DNA of 64,000 nt from an uncultured Eubacterium sp. (GTDB lineage Bacteria > Bacillota > Clostridia > Lachnospirales > Lachnospiraceae), in contig CAJOMD010000005.1 of the NCBI GenBank assembly GCA_905235555.1, positions 1 through 64,000 of the forward strand, given 5' to 3'. Shown here one piece after another: positions 47,199 to 57,988 of the stretch; position 1 is the first letter of the stretch, and each line of letters opens with the position of its first letter. The notes under the pieces are model-generated. The model was not told the origin of the DNA and searched no databases. It saw only the letters and a list, made by a program, of their open reading frames with translations. Both the position numbers and the translations under genes were made by a program.

Positions 47199-49907
47199 AT
47201 GAGAAAGAAAGTTTTAAGCTTAATGGTAATTGTGGCGATGGTATTTGCAATGATGCCAGGGACAAGTGTTTTGGCTAGTACAGTAAAGAGAGCAAAGATT
47301 ACATCAGTTAAAGCCTCATCTACCACAGGAAAGGTAACAATAAAATGGAAAAAAATTAAAAAAGCTAAAGGATATCAAGTTAAGATATCAAAAAAGAAAT
47401 CTGGTAAGAAGGTGGTTTACAAGAAAACTACTAAAAAGAAAAAAATTACTAGTAAAAAACTCAGCAACGGAACTTTTTATGTAAGAGTAAGAGCTTACAA
47501 AAAACTTAAAGGTAAGAAAAAGTATGGAAAGTGGAGTAAGGCAAAGAAAGTAAAAGTTAATGTAACTAAGGGTACTACCCAGACTGCCTCCACAGGAAAG
47601 CAAACATCTACTGGTGAGAGCGGAGATAGTTATGATAACACCAATTATAGTTATGATGATTCAAACTCTGAAACCACAAATGTAGATAATTTAGAAGGAA
47701 ACAAAGCATCGATTTCATTTGCAGACGGGGAAGCCAACGTATCAGATGGAGCAGATGGAATCTCAGTTAGCAAAAATTCTGAGACAGGTGTAACTACAGT
47801 GTCAATAACTAAGGCTGGAGTATATACTTTGTCAGGAAGTGCTACAAATACAAAAGTGGATATTAAGAAAACTATTGATGACACCACTATAGTTTTAGAT
47901 AACTTAACAGTAAATAATAAATCTTTGGCGGCTAGCGAAAATGCAGACAATCCATTTTTGGCAATTGGAAAAGATACAAACGTGTCACTTGTTTTGTCAG
48001 GAACTAATACGATAAACGGAAGTAGTACTTACATTTCAGCGCCTGCAGCCATTATTTCGCAAAAGGGCGATGCACCTACACTTACAATTAGTCAGACTGA
48101 TAGCAAGGATGGAGTTCTTAACATAGTAGATAATATTGATAGTAGTACAGACTTTGGCGAAGAAGATCCATCAGATGGAATCGCGACTAAAGGAAATTTG
48201 ATAGTCAAGAGTGGAGTTATCAATGTGACATCAAATGGGGACTGCCTCAAAGGAACCGGTTCAGATGGAAGTGGCGGCGTGACGATAGACGGAGGAGTGT
48301 TTAATCTAGAATCTAATCAGTCTAGCGCTATCAAATCAAAGAACGGCAACATTACAATAAATGATGGAAAAATAAATATTAATTACACTGGCGGAGACGC
48401 TATCAAGGCTTCAAACTATAATGTAACAATTAATAGTGGAGAGACCACTGTCGATCATTGCTATGGAGACGGCATTTCGGGAGAATGGGTTTTAATAAAC
48501 GGTGGCAATCTCGATATCAAGACATACTTTGAAAATGCAGGATTAAATTATTACAATTCTGCTCTAGCAAGTTCATCACTAGGTGCATATAACGAACTTA
48601 CTGCTAGTGAGAGTGGAAACTCAAAAACAAAAATTGAAACTGTAAATGTAGATACCGGCGGACACAAAGGAATCAAAGGCGGAACAAAAGCAGAATCATA
48701 TAAATACACCACTGTAGCTGATGGAAGTGAAAATGTGGCAGGAACTACATATACTACAAATGCTTCAGGCGGAATTAAAATTACAGGCGGGATGATAAGC
48801 GTAGACACTACTAATACAGGTATTAAATACAATGGTAGTGGCGGCGGATTTGGCGGAGGCTCAAGTGGTAGTGGTAACACTACTACAGCAGCAGACGGCC
48901 AGGTAATCATTGGCTCTCCTGACGATGCCATTGTATCTAGAAACGATATGGATATTACTGGTGGAAATATTACAGTTAATGCATCGGATGATGGTGTATG
49001 TGCTGATGGTGATTTGACAATTAAAAATGGAGCAGTGCTTCAAGTAGAAACTGCTTACGAAGGAATAGAAGCAGACAATATAATTGTAGGAACAAGTGAA
49101 AGCACATCCACAGCCCCATACATATCAGTGTGTACAAATGATGACGGTATAAATGCTGCAGCTAAGACATCTACATCGTATGTGTATGCAGATGAAAGCG
49201 AAGAGAAATATACAAAGACTACAGTTTCTAGCATGACAGGACATGACTTTACCGTATATAGCGGAACAGTAGTAGTTATGATAAATGATATTAGTAGTCA
49301 TACTATTTCGCTACCCGTGAAAAATGGTTATGGCATAGTAAGTGATAACAGTACACAGAAATTTACATATTCTTCTAATGGAGATGGAATAGATTGTAAT
49401 GGTTCGTTCTACGCTAAAGGTGGAACAACAATAGTTTGGGGAGCGAATGCAAATGATAATTCTCCGATAGATACAGGTGATAGCAATTGTAAATATGAGA
49501 TTGCAAGCAAAGCTACATTGATAGCGACTGCATCTAGTGGATCCATGAAGAACAATCCTACTACCATGGGACAAGCAGGAGTAATTTATTCATCTTCAGT
49601 TTCATCAGGAAAATCATTTGCCATTTTAGACGGAAGTAGTAATTTGAAGATGGCAGCAAAGGCTCCAAAGGCATTTACATATTTATTCTATTCGGGAGCA
49701 GGATTATCAAGTGGCACAAGTTACACATTATCCGCTGGTGGAACACTTTCAAATAGACTAAGTGATGCCCTAACTTACGATACTAGATATAGTTCATACA
49801 ATACAACTGGAGCATCAAATTTAAGTTCAACAACTGCTAGCACATCCATTAGCGGTGGAGGACAAGGCGGCCCAGGTGGACAAGGTGGACCTGGTGGAAG
49901 ACCATAA
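47199..49907 (+). CDS. Secreted carbohydrate-binding beta-helix protein (Cthe_2159/DUF4353-like) with N-terminal Lys-rich Fn3-like module
   Basis: 'VTISKAGVYTLSGSATNTKVDIKKTIDDTTIVLDNLTVNN...AAIISQKGDAPTLTI' DUF4353-like; repeated 'GDGI/DGV' helix turns; Gly-rich tail GGGQGGPGGQGGPGGRP. Confidence 0.82.
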   Translation: MRKKVLSLMVIVAMVFAMMPGTSVLASTVKRAKITSVKASSTTGKVTIKWKKIKKAKGYQVKISKKKSGKKVVYKKTTKKKKITSKKLSNGTFYVRVRAYKKLKGKKKYGKWSKAKKVKVNVTKGTTQTASTGKQTSTGESGDSYDNTNYSYDDSNSETTNVDNLEGNKASISFADGEANVSDGADGISVSKNSETGVTTVSITKAGVYTLSGSATNTKVDIKKTIDDTTIVLDNLTVNNKSLAASENADNPFLAIGKDTNVSLVLSGTNTINGSSTYISAPAAIISQKGDAPTLTISQTDSKDGVLNIVDNIDSSTDFGEEDPSDGIATKGNLIVKSGVINVTSNGDCLKGTGSDGSGGVTIDGGVFNLESNQSSAIKSKNGNITINDGKININYTGGDAIKASNYNVTINSGETTVDHCYGDGISGEWVLINGGNLDIKTYFENAGLNYYNSALASSSLGAYNELTASESGNSKTKIETVNVDTGGHKGIKGGTKAESYKYTTVADGSENVAGTTYTTNASGGIKITGGMISVDTTNTGIKYNGSGGGFGGGSSGSGNTTTAADGQVIIGSPDDAIVSRNDMDITGGNITVNASDDGVCADGDLTIKNGAVLQVETAYEGIEADNIIVGTSESTSTAPYISVCTNDDGINAAAKTSTSYVYADESEEKYTKTTVSSMTGHDFTVYSGTVVVMINDISSHTISLPVKNGYGIVSDNSTQKFTYSSNGDGIDCNGSFYAKGGTTIVWGANANDNSPIDTGDSNCKYEIASKATLIATASSGSMKNNPTTMGQAGVIYSSSVSSGKSFAILDGSSNLKMAAKAPKAFTYLFYSGAGLSSGTSYTLSAGGTLSNRLSDALTYDTRYSSYNTTGASNLSSTTASTSISGGGQGGPGGQGGPGGRP

Positions 49908-49917
49908 AAACATTAAA

Positions 49918-49949
49918 GGACTAAATGCTTCACATTTAGTCCTTTTTTT
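49918..49949 (+). terminator. Intrinsic terminator
   Basis: GGACTAAATG-cttca-CATTTAGTCC-TTTTTTT. Confidence 0.9.
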
Positions 49950-50014
49950 AAACACAACTTGTACACAAAAAACATTTATAGTATAAGCATCAAAGACATA
50001 AGGAGTGATGCTAT

Positions 50015-51394
50015 ATGAAGAAGAGAATAAAAAATATTTTAATAATAGTTTTGAGTATTTTGGTAGCAGCATCTATTGGCTTGAATGTTTATCTAGTTAC
50101 TACAAACACTTGCAATAGCACGAACCAAACTACTCAAACGCAAAATTCGAACATGCCACCAGCACCACCTGATGGAAATAATGGTCAAGGTGGACCCGGT
50201 TCAGATCAAAGCAGTTCAGTGAATGCCACAGGAAAAACAACAGTGAAAAACACAAAGACTATTTCTGAAAAAACTCTTAGTTCGACTAAAAGTGATGAGA
50301 GTGTAGTTCTTACAAAGTCCAGCGGAAAACTAACTCTAAAAAATGTAAAAGTAAACAAGAGTGGTGATAGTTCAAACACTGAGAATTCAGAGTTTTACGG
50401 AGTGAATGCAGGTTTACTAACTACAAAAGGTGGAACTACCACTATTAAAGACAGCGAAGTTTCAACTAGTGCTAAAGGAGCAAATGCAGTCTTTGCAACG
50501 GGCGAGAATGCAAAAGTTTATATCCAAAACACAACGATAAACACCACGGGTGAAAGATCTGCCAGAGGATTGGATGCTACATACGGTGGATATATAGAAG
50601 CCGATAATGTAACAATCAACACAAAAGGTGGTTCATGCGCCGCACTAGCTACAGATAGAGGAGAAGGAACGGTAAGAGTTTATAATTCAAATCTAACTAC
50701 TAATGGGGCTGGATCACCAGTTATTTATTCGACGGGAAACATTTCTATTGATAAGACAAATGGTCAAGCAAATGGTGCACAGATATCAGTAATAGAAGGA
50801 AAAAATAAAGCAACTATCACAAACTCTAAGGTTACTTGTTCAGCCACTGGAAATAGAGGAACTACAGATATGTGTGGAGTTATGATTTATCAGTCTATGT
50901 CCGGTGATGCTTCCAAAGGAACAGGTACATTCACGGCAAAGAATTCAACATTGTCTATTAATACGAACTCTAAACTTTACAAAAAAGCACCAATGTTCTT
51001 TATAACAAATACTGATGCAGTAATTAATTTAAATAACACCAAATTAAATTTTGGAAGTGGTACATTAATTGATGCAAAAGGTACATCAGAGTGGGGCAAT
51101 AGTGGCAACAATGCAGGAAATGTAACACTTAATGCCACCAACCAAACACTTAAAGGAAAAATCAAGGCTGATAAGATTTCAGAAGTAAGTATTAATTTGA
51201 AAAGTTCTAAATATAATGGAGCGATAAACACAAATAATAAGGCTAAAAAAGTAACACTTACGCTTGATAAGAATTCCAAATTAAAATTAACAGGTGATAC
51301 ATATGTAACATCACTAAATAATTCCGACAAAACAAATAGTAATATTGATTTGAATGGTTACAAACTATATGTGAATGGAAAAGCAATCAAATAG
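50015..51394 (+). CDS. Secreted/TM-anchored right-handed beta-helix protein
   Basis: N-terminal TM; P/G-rich 'MPPAPPDGNNGQGGPGSDQSS'; Ser/Thr/Asn-rich parallel beta-helix-like repeats. Confidence 0.7.
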   Translation: MKKRIKNILIIVLSILVAASIGLNVYLVTTNTCNSTNQTTQTQNSNMPPAPPDGNNGQGGPGSDQSSSVNATGKTTVKNTKTISEKTLSSTKSDESVVLTKSSGKLTLKNVKVNKSGDSSNTENSEFYGVNAGLLTTKGGTTTIKDSEVSTSAKGANAVFATGENAKVYIQNTTINTTGERSARGLDATYGGYIEADNVTINTKGGSCAALATDRGEGTVRVYNSNLTTNGAGSPVIYSTGNISIDKTNGQANGAQISVIEGKNKATITNSKVTCSATGNRGTTDMCGVMIYQSMSGDASKGTGTFTAKNSTLSINTNSKLYKKAPMFFITNTDAVINLNNTKLNFGSGTLIDAKGTSEWGNSGNNAGNVTLNATNQTLKGKIKADKISEVSINLKSSKYNGAINTNNKAKKVTLTLDKNSKLKLTGDTYVTSLNNSDKTNSNIDLNGYKLYVNGKAIK

Positions 51395-51422
51395 AAGCTA
51401 GAAGTGTTTTATTTAATAAACC

Positions 51423-51457
51423 AAGAGGTCTCTGAAATATTCAGAGGCTTCTTTTTT
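51423..51457 (+). terminator. Intrinsic terminator
   Basis: AGAGGTCTCTGA-aatat-TCAGAGGCTTCTTTTTT. Confidence 0.75.
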
Positions 51458-51594
51458 ATCTATTTAATTTGCGTGTTTTCCTACTACAAATAAATTGAAA
51501 TTTATTGTATAATACCTATAAGTGTGTAACTGCGCCCTTTTGGCGGTTACGACCAGTTTTTGTGGGGCAAAAAGCCCTATATTTAGGAGGTTTT

Positions 51595-53859
51595 ATGATT
51601 AAATTATCAGATGGCGGAATGTTTTTAGTAGGCGGCAAAGAGCTAGTAGAAAACTACGATGGAATGTCAAAAGAAGAGGCTAAAAAGAATACTATAGCTT
51701 ACAACATTTTGGCGGACCATAATACATCGGACAATATGGAAAAACTACAGATTAAGTTTGATAAGATGACTTCTCACGATATTACTTTTGTAGGAATTAT
51801 TCAGACTGCCAGAGCATCGGGAATGGATCATTTTCCTATTCCTTACGTGCTTACAAACTGCCACAATTCACTTTGTGCAGTAGGCGGAACTATAAACGAA
51901 GATGACCATATGTTTGGACTTAGTGCTGCTAAGAAGTACGGTGGAATTTATGTGCCACCTCACCAGGCAGTAATTCACCAGTTCGCTAGAGAGATGCTAG
52001 CTGAAGGTGGAAAGATGATTTTAGGTTCAGATTCACATACACGCTACGGTGCACTTGGTACTATGGCGATGGGCGAGGGCGGACCTGAGCTTGTTAAACA
52101 GCTTTTGGAGCAGACGTATGATATCAATATGCCAGAAGTAGTGGGTATTTATATGACAGGTGAACCTGCTAAAGGCGTGGGTCCTCAGGACGTGGCGCTA
52201 GCTATTATCGGCGCAGTTTTTGAGAAGGGTTATGTTAAAAATAAAGTAATGGAATTTATGGGCCCTGGAGTTAGTAACTTAAGCGCAGATTTTAGAATAG
52301 GCGTGGATGTTATGACTACAGAGACTACATGTCTATCATCAATCTGGCGCACAGATGAAAAGATAGAAGAGTTTTATGAGATTCACGGAAGAAAAGATGC
52401 CTACAAAGAACTTAACCCAGGAGATGTAGCTTACTACGATGGAATAGTGGAAGTAGACCTATCAAGCATTAAGCCAATGATTGCTATGCCATTCCACCCA
52501 TCGAATACATACACTATAGATGAAGTAAATGAAAACCTAGAAGACATCTTGCACGATGTTGAAAAGAAAGCGCTTGTATCATTAGATGGGCAGGTGGACT
52601 ACACACTAATGGACAAGATTAGAAATGGAAAACTATATGTAGAGCAGGGAATCATCGCTGGTTGTGCCGGTGGAGGATTTGAAAATATTTGTGAAGCAGC
52701 AGATATTTTAAAAGGGCACAGTATCGGTTCGGATGAATTTACACTTAGCGTTTATCCTGCATCTATGCCAGTATATATGGAACTTATCAAAAACGGAGCA
52801 GCAGCAGACCTTATGGAGACAGGTGCAGTTTTAAAGACTGCGTTCTGTGGTCCTTGCTTTGGCGCGGGTGATACTCCAGCAAATGACGCGTTCAGTATTC
52901 GTCATTCTACTCGTAACTTCCCTAACCGCGAGGGCTCAAAACTTCAGAATGGTCAGATAGCTTCAGTAGCTTTGATGGATGCTAGATCCATAGCAGCTAC
53001 TGCTGCCAATAAAGGTTTCTTGACTCCAGCTACAGACTTAGATGTTGAGTTTAAAGGGCAGAAGTATCACTTCGATAAGAGCATTTATGAAAACAGAGTA
53101 TTTGATTCCGCGCTTAAGCCAGACCCAAATACTGAACTAAAGCTTGGACCAAACATTAAGGATTGGCCGGAGATGGTTAACCTTAAGGAAAATATGGTGC
53201 TTAAAGTAGTTTCTGAAATTCACGATCCAGTAACTACTACAGATGAGTTGATTCCATCAGGAGAGACATCATCATATAGATCAAACCCACTAGGTTTGGC
53301 AGAGTTTGCACTTTCAAGAAAAGACCCTGGATATGTTCAGAGAGCAAAGGACATTCAGGTGGCTGAAAAAGCAGTGGAGAAAAACGAATGTCCATCAGAG
53401 GCATTCCCAGAGTTCAAACCAATGCGCACTGTTATTAAAGAGCAGATGCCAGACAAAGACTTTGACAGAACTTGTGTGTCTATAGGAAGTACAATCTATG
53501 CTGTAAAACCAGGTGATGGTTCAGCTAGAGAGCAGGCCGCATCTTGTCAAAAAGTATTAGGCGGATGGGCAAACATCGCCAAAGAATACGCAACAAAGAG
53601 ATATCGCTCAAACCTAATCAACTGGGGAATGTTGCCGTTTATCTTTGACGAGGACAACCTACCATTTAAGTTAAATGACTATATCTACATTCCAGGAATT
53701 AGAACTGCTATTGAAAATGCAGAGACAGAATTTACAGCATATGTGGTAGATGTGAAGAACAAAAAGATGAAGCCATTTACTTTGAAGATGGACCCACTAA
53801 CCGATAGAGAAAGAAAAATTATTCTTAAGGGTTGTTTGATTAACTACAACAGAAAATAG
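51595..53859 (+). CDS. Aconitase-family hydratase (YbhJ-like)
   Basis: '[30 protein letters not shown]', '[17 protein letters not shown]', '[33 protein letters not shown]'; start at ATG 51595 after AGGAGG. Confidence 0.88.
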   Translation: MIKLSDGGMFLVGGKELVENYDGMSKEEAKKNTIAYNILADHNTSDNMEKLQIKFDKMTSHDITFVGIIQTARASGMDHFPIPYVLTNCHNSLCAVGGTINEDDHMFGLSAAKKYGGIYVPPHQAVIHQFAREMLAEGGKMILGSDSHTRYGALGTMAMGEGGPELVKQLLEQTYDINMPEVVGIYMTGEPAKGVGPQDVALAIIGAVFEKGYVKNKVMEFMGPGVSNLSADFRIGVDVMTTETTCLSSIWRTDEKIEEFYEIHGRKDAYKELNPGDVAYYDGIVEVDLSSIKPMIAMPFHPSNTYTIDEVNENLEDILHDVEKKALVSLDGQVDYTLMDKIRNGKLYVEQGIIAGCAGGGFENICEAADILKGHSIGSDEFTLSVYPASMPVYMELIKNGAAADLMETGAVLKTAFCGPCFGAGDTPANDAFSIRHSTRNFPNREGSKLQNGQIASVALMDARSIAATAANKGFLTPATDLDVEFKGQKYHFDKSIYENRVFDSALKPDPNTELKLGPNIKDWPEMVNLKENMVLKVVSEIHDPVTTTDELIPSGETSSYRSNPLGLAEFALSRKDPGYVQRAKDIQVAEKAVEKNECPSEAFPEFKPMRTVIKEQMPDKDFDRTCVSIGSTIYAVKPGDGSAREQAASCQKVLGGWANIAKEYATKRYRSNLINWGMLPFIFDEDNLPFKLNDYIYIPGIRTAIENAETEFTAYVVDVKNKKMKPFTLKMDPLTDRERKIILKGCLINYNRK

Positions 53860-53868
53860 GAGTGGAGT

Positions 53869-55776
53869 ATGTCAAAAAATTTCATTACACAGGATGATTG
53901 TTACCTTTTTGGACAGGGAACACATTATGAAATTTATAACAAGTTGGGAGCGCACCTAGTTACTAGGAATGGACGTAAAGGTGTGTATTTTGCAGTGTGG
54001 GCACCTCATGCGGTGAACGTATCTGTGATTGGTGAGTTCAATGATTGGATTGGATTTGATCACAATATGGAAATGAATAATGAGTCTGGAATATGGGAGT
54101 TATTTGTGCCGGATGTAAAAGAGGGATGTGCATATAAGTATGTGATTTCAACGCAAGATGGGCGCACACTTTACAAGAGTGATCCGTATGGATTCTACAG
54201 TGAAGTGAGACCAGAAACAGCTTCACGAGTATTTAACATAGATAAATACAAGTGGAAAGATCAAGCCTGGATTGCAAAGAAGTCTAAAGAAAATCATTAT
54301 GAGCAACCAATGTCTATATACGAATGTCACTTGGGCTCATGGAAGAAGGATTTTCAAGGACCAGATGATGAAGATGGATTTTATGACTACAAGCGTCTAG
54401 CCAAAGAATTGGTGGCATATGTTAAAAAGATGGGCTATACACATGTAGAAATTATGGGAATAGCTGAGTATCCATACGATGGTTCGTGGGGATATCAGGT
54501 TACAGGTTACTATGCACCAACATCTAGATATGGAAGCCCTGATGAGTTTATGTATTTGGTGGATGCTTTTCACCAAGCAGATATTGCGGTAATCCTAGAT
54601 TGGGTGCCAGCGCACTTCCCAAGAGATGCGCATGGTCTTGCAATGTTTGATGGAGAACCTCTATATGAATACGCAGACACACGTTTGGGTGAGCACCCAG
54701 ATTGGGGAACAAAGGTATTTGACTATTCAAAGACAGAAGTTTCAAACTTTCTTATTGCGAATGCTTTGTTCTGGGTTGAGAAATATCATATAGATGGACT
54801 GCGTGTAGATGCTGTAGCATCTATGCTTTACCTAGACTACGGTCGCGAAGAAGGTCAGTGGGTTCCAAATGAATATGGTGAAAACAAAAACCTAGATGCT
54901 ATCGAGTTCTTTAGACATCTTTCAAGTGTAATGAATTATAGAAATCCTCGCGCCTACGTGATAGCAGAGGAATCTACAGCTTGGCCAGATGTTACTAAAG
55001 ATTCAAAAGATGGCGGACTTGGTTTCTCATATAAATGGAATATGGGTTGGATGCACGATTTCCTAGAGTACATAAAACTTGACCCTTTATTTAAGAAGGG
55101 AGCACACAACCAAATGACATTTGGTTTGACATATTGTTTCAGCGAGAATTTTATATTGGTTTTATCTCACGATGAGGTGGTTCACCTTAAGTGCTCAATG
55201 TATAACAAGATGCCAGGCTACCCAGCAGACAAGTTTAAAAACTTAAAGACTGCATATATGTTTATGTTTGGTCACCCAGGAAGAAAGTTGCTCTTTATGG
55301 GACAGGAATTTGCTCAGCTACAAGAGTGGTCAGAGAAGCGTTCACTTGATTGGTACTTATTAGAAGAACCTGAGCATAAAGATATGCAGGAATTTGTTCA
55401 TAAACTTCTTGAAATGTATAAGAAATATCCAGCGCTTTATACTGAAACCAAGGGATATAGTGCATTTGAGTGGATAAACGCTGATGATAGCGAGAGAAGT
55501 ATTTTCAGTTTCATCAGAAAGACCACAGAGGCAGATAATAAAAACTCAGTAGGATTTGTATTTAATTTCACACCTATGGAAAGAACTGACTATATAGTGG
55601 GCGTTCCAAAGGCGGGAACTTATAAGAGAATCTTATCTACTGAAAATGATAATCAAGTAGTTAAATACAAAGCAAAAGAGGGAGAGTGCGACGGTAGGCC
55701 ATATAGACTTGAGATTCCACTTAAGCCATTTGAGGCGGTTGCATTTGAATTTCCTAAAGTAACTAAGAAAAAATAA
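53869..55776 (+). CDS. glgB: 1,4-alpha-glucan branching enzyme
   Basis: 'YFAVWAPHAVNVSVIGEFNDW', 'YTHVEIMGIAEYPYDGSWGYQVTGYYAPTSRYG', 'IDGLRVDAVASMLYLDYGR'. Confidence 0.96.
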   Translation: MSKNFITQDDCYLFGQGTHYEIYNKLGAHLVTRNGRKGVYFAVWAPHAVNVSVIGEFNDWIGFDHNMEMNNESGIWELFVPDVKEGCAYKYVISTQDGRTLYKSDPYGFYSEVRPETASRVFNIDKYKWKDQAWIAKKSKENHYEQPMSIYECHLGSWKKDFQGPDDEDGFYDYKRLAKELVAYVKKMGYTHVEIMGIAEYPYDGSWGYQVTGYYAPTSRYGSPDEFMYLVDAFHQADIAVILDWVPAHFPRDAHGLAMFDGEPLYEYADTRLGEHPDWGTKVFDYSKTEVSNFLIANALFWVEKYHIDGLRVDAVASMLYLDYGREEGQWVPNEYGENKNLDAIEFFRHLSSVMNYRNPRAYVIAEESTAWPDVTKDSKDGGLGFSYKWNMGWMHDFLEYIKLDPLFKKGAHNQMTFGLTYCFSENFILVLSHDEVVHLKCSMYNKMPGYPADKFKNLKTAYMFMFGHPGRKLLFMGQEFAQLQEWSEKRSLDWYLLEEPEHKDMQEFVHKLLEMYKKYPALYTETKGYSAFEWINADDSERSIFSFIRKTTEADNKNSVGFVFNFTPMERTDYIVGVPKAGTYKRILSTENDNQVVKYKAKEGECDGRPYRLEIPLKPFEAVAFEFPKVTKKK

Positions 55777-55799
55777 TTATAAAAGAATAGTAATTATAA

Positions 55800-57929
55800 A
55801 TGGAAAGTAGCAAATCTAAAACGATAATAATCACAGCAATTATATGTATATTTGTTGCCATTGTGGTGGTGGGTATTTTGACTAGATGCTCAGGACCTAG
55901 CAAAAAAGATGGCGACAGTTCTTCTAGTGTCGTAAAAGAAGAAGTGCCACAGATGTCGGCCACTTACGGCAAAATGAAGACTGGAAACATTTATGGCTAT
56001 ACAAATAATCTACAGGAAAATGTGGAGCGAAATACCATTGTAATTATAAAACCTGACAGAACTACCACGTTTAAAGTGAATGAGAATGGAGACACCATTC
56101 GTTCTATTAGATATGAAGTAAAGAGTACTGACGATGACAGGTTAGTGGACCACGGCAAAATCGCGGAAATGAAAGGCGCTGGTAAAAATGCTTCATTCGA
56201 CTTTAAAGCAAATGCCATTATGGAGGCAGGGGTAGAGTATAGACTGAAGTTTGTAGTAACTACGGATAAGCACGATGCTATCAATTACTATGCAAGAGCA
56301 ATCATTGCTAAAAATGAATTTGTCGACAAACAAGTGGCTTTTGCAAAAAGATTTAGCGACAGAACTTTTGAAGAGACTGAAAGGTCTGACTTAATTAATT
56401 ATCTAGAGACTGACCCTACGGTTCAGAGTAATGATAACCTTGGCAAAGTAACAATCAATTCTAGTTACACCATGCTTCTTTGGAGCACTTTGGCGGCAGA
56501 GAAAATTACAAAGACTAACGTCACCATCAAAGAATGCACAATGAAGGACACTGGCCCAGCTACTACGTATACTTTGAATTACAGGGTTAAAGCAAAGAAT
56601 GCTGAGAAAGTAACTGAAAAATATAATGTGTGGGAAACTATCACAGTGTTTAGTTACGCGGGCAAACAATATGTAACTGGTTATGATAGAGAAGTAAATC
56701 AGATTTGGGAAGCAAATAAAAACAATCTGGGCGCAAGTTTTATTGATCTAGGAATTCAAAACTATGACAAGATAGAGCACATAGAAAGTGAAAACAAGAA
56801 GTTTATTGCATTCGCTATAAACGGTGATGTTTATGCTCAAAATGTTGAAAATAGGAAATTCTATCAGATTTACAAGATGGGCGCTAAGTCTAGCGAAGAA
56901 CTTGAGATGACAAAGACAAAGGTAGTAGACATCGATAACAAGGGAAATGTGGACTATATGATTTATGGTTATAGTCCAGCAAGCAACCATATAGGCAGAA
57001 ACGGCATATCCATTATGTCTTACGATATAAAAACAAACACTTCAAAGGAACAGGTATTCATTCCTGTTAAGAGTACAGCCGAGCTTCTGGATAACCAGTT
57101 AAAGACTCTTTGCCATGTGGGAGATAAAACACTATACATTATGCTTGACGATACCATCTACTATGCCAATCTAAAAACTCAGGAGTGGGGAAAGGTAGTT
57201 GAACATTTGGAGGCAGGCAGTTATGCAGTGAGCGACGACGGTCAGTATCTTGCGTTTAACAAATATGCAGGAAGAGATAACAGTGAAAGCATCACAATAC
57301 TTAATTTAAACACCGGCGAGAAAAGAAGTTTGAATTCAGAAAATGGAGACAAGGTTTGCGTGCTCGGTTTCTCTGGACAAAGTATGATATACGGTCTCGC
57401 AAAAGACAAAGACATCAAGAAAAATAAATTTTTCTCTATGTATGCATTAAAAATTGTGGACTACGGTCTAAGAGAACAGAAGTCATATTCTAAGAAGAAA
57501 ATATTTATAAAGAACATAGATATCAAAGACGGAATAATCAATATCAAGCGTTGGAAAAACGGAAAGAATATTGATGATGATCAGTTGTTAGATAACACGG
57601 AAGAGGCAATGGCAGTTTGCACATTCAGTTACTACACTGACGATATCAAAATGAGAGAGGAAGTGCTGTCGTTCACTAACAAACTTCCAGTAGGAGTAAG
57701 TACTAAGATTCTTCCATTTGGCGAAGTGAAGTTTTCTGATGCATCAGAGATTGAGGCTAACCTTGAAAGGAGAAAAGGTGATGTATACTATGTTTATGGC
57801 TACGGAAAACTTCAGGGTGTGGAGGCAGATAAGAAAGATGCCATATCTAAAGCCAAGAGAGTATACGGTCTAGTTTTAGATAAATATGGAAAGAAGATTT
57901 GGATAAAAGAAGAACACTATAAAGATTAA
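55800..57929 (+). CDS. TM-anchored protein with beta-propeller-like C-terminal half, unknown function
   Basis: N-terminal TM 'TIIITAIICIFVAIVVVGIL'; 'YAVSDDGQYLAFNKYAGRDNSESITILNLNTGEKRSL' resembles WD/PQQ-like blades. Confidence 0.55.
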   Translation: MESSKSKTIIITAIICIFVAIVVVGILTRCSGPSKKDGDSSSSVVKEEVPQMSATYGKMKTGNIYGYTNNLQENVERNTIVIIKPDRTTTFKVNENGDTIRSIRYEVKSTDDDRLVDHGKIAEMKGAGKNASFDFKANAIMEAGVEYRLKFVVTTDKHDAINYYARAIIAKNEFVDKQVAFAKRFSDRTFEETERSDLINYLETDPTVQSNDNLGKVTINSSYTMLLWSTLAAEKITKTNVTIKECTMKDTGPATTYTLNYRVKAKNAEKVTEKYNVWETITVFSYAGKQYVTGYDREVNQIWEANKNNLGASFIDLGIQNYDKIEHIESENKKFIAFAINGDVYAQNVENRKFYQIYKMGAKSSEELEMTKTKVVDIDNKGNVDYMIYGYSPASNHIGRNGISIMSYDIKTNTSKEQVFIPVKSTAELLDNQLKTLCHVGDKTLYIMLDDTIYYANLKTQEWGKVVEHLEAGSYAVSDDGQYLAFNKYAGRDNSESITILNLNTGEKRSLNSENGDKVCVLGFSGQSMIYGLAKDKDIKKNKFFSMYALKIVDYGLREQKSYSKKKIFIKNIDIKDGIINIKRWKNGKNIDDDQLLDNTEEAMAVCTFSYYTDDIKMREEVLSFTNKLPVGVSTKILPFGEVKFSDASEIEANLERRKGDVYYVYGYGKLQGVEADKKDAISKAKRVYGLVLDKYGKKIWIKEEHYKD

Positions 57930-57988
57930 CGAGAATTTTAAGGCAGATTAACTAGCCAAAAAATATAGAACAAAATAGGAGAAAAGAA

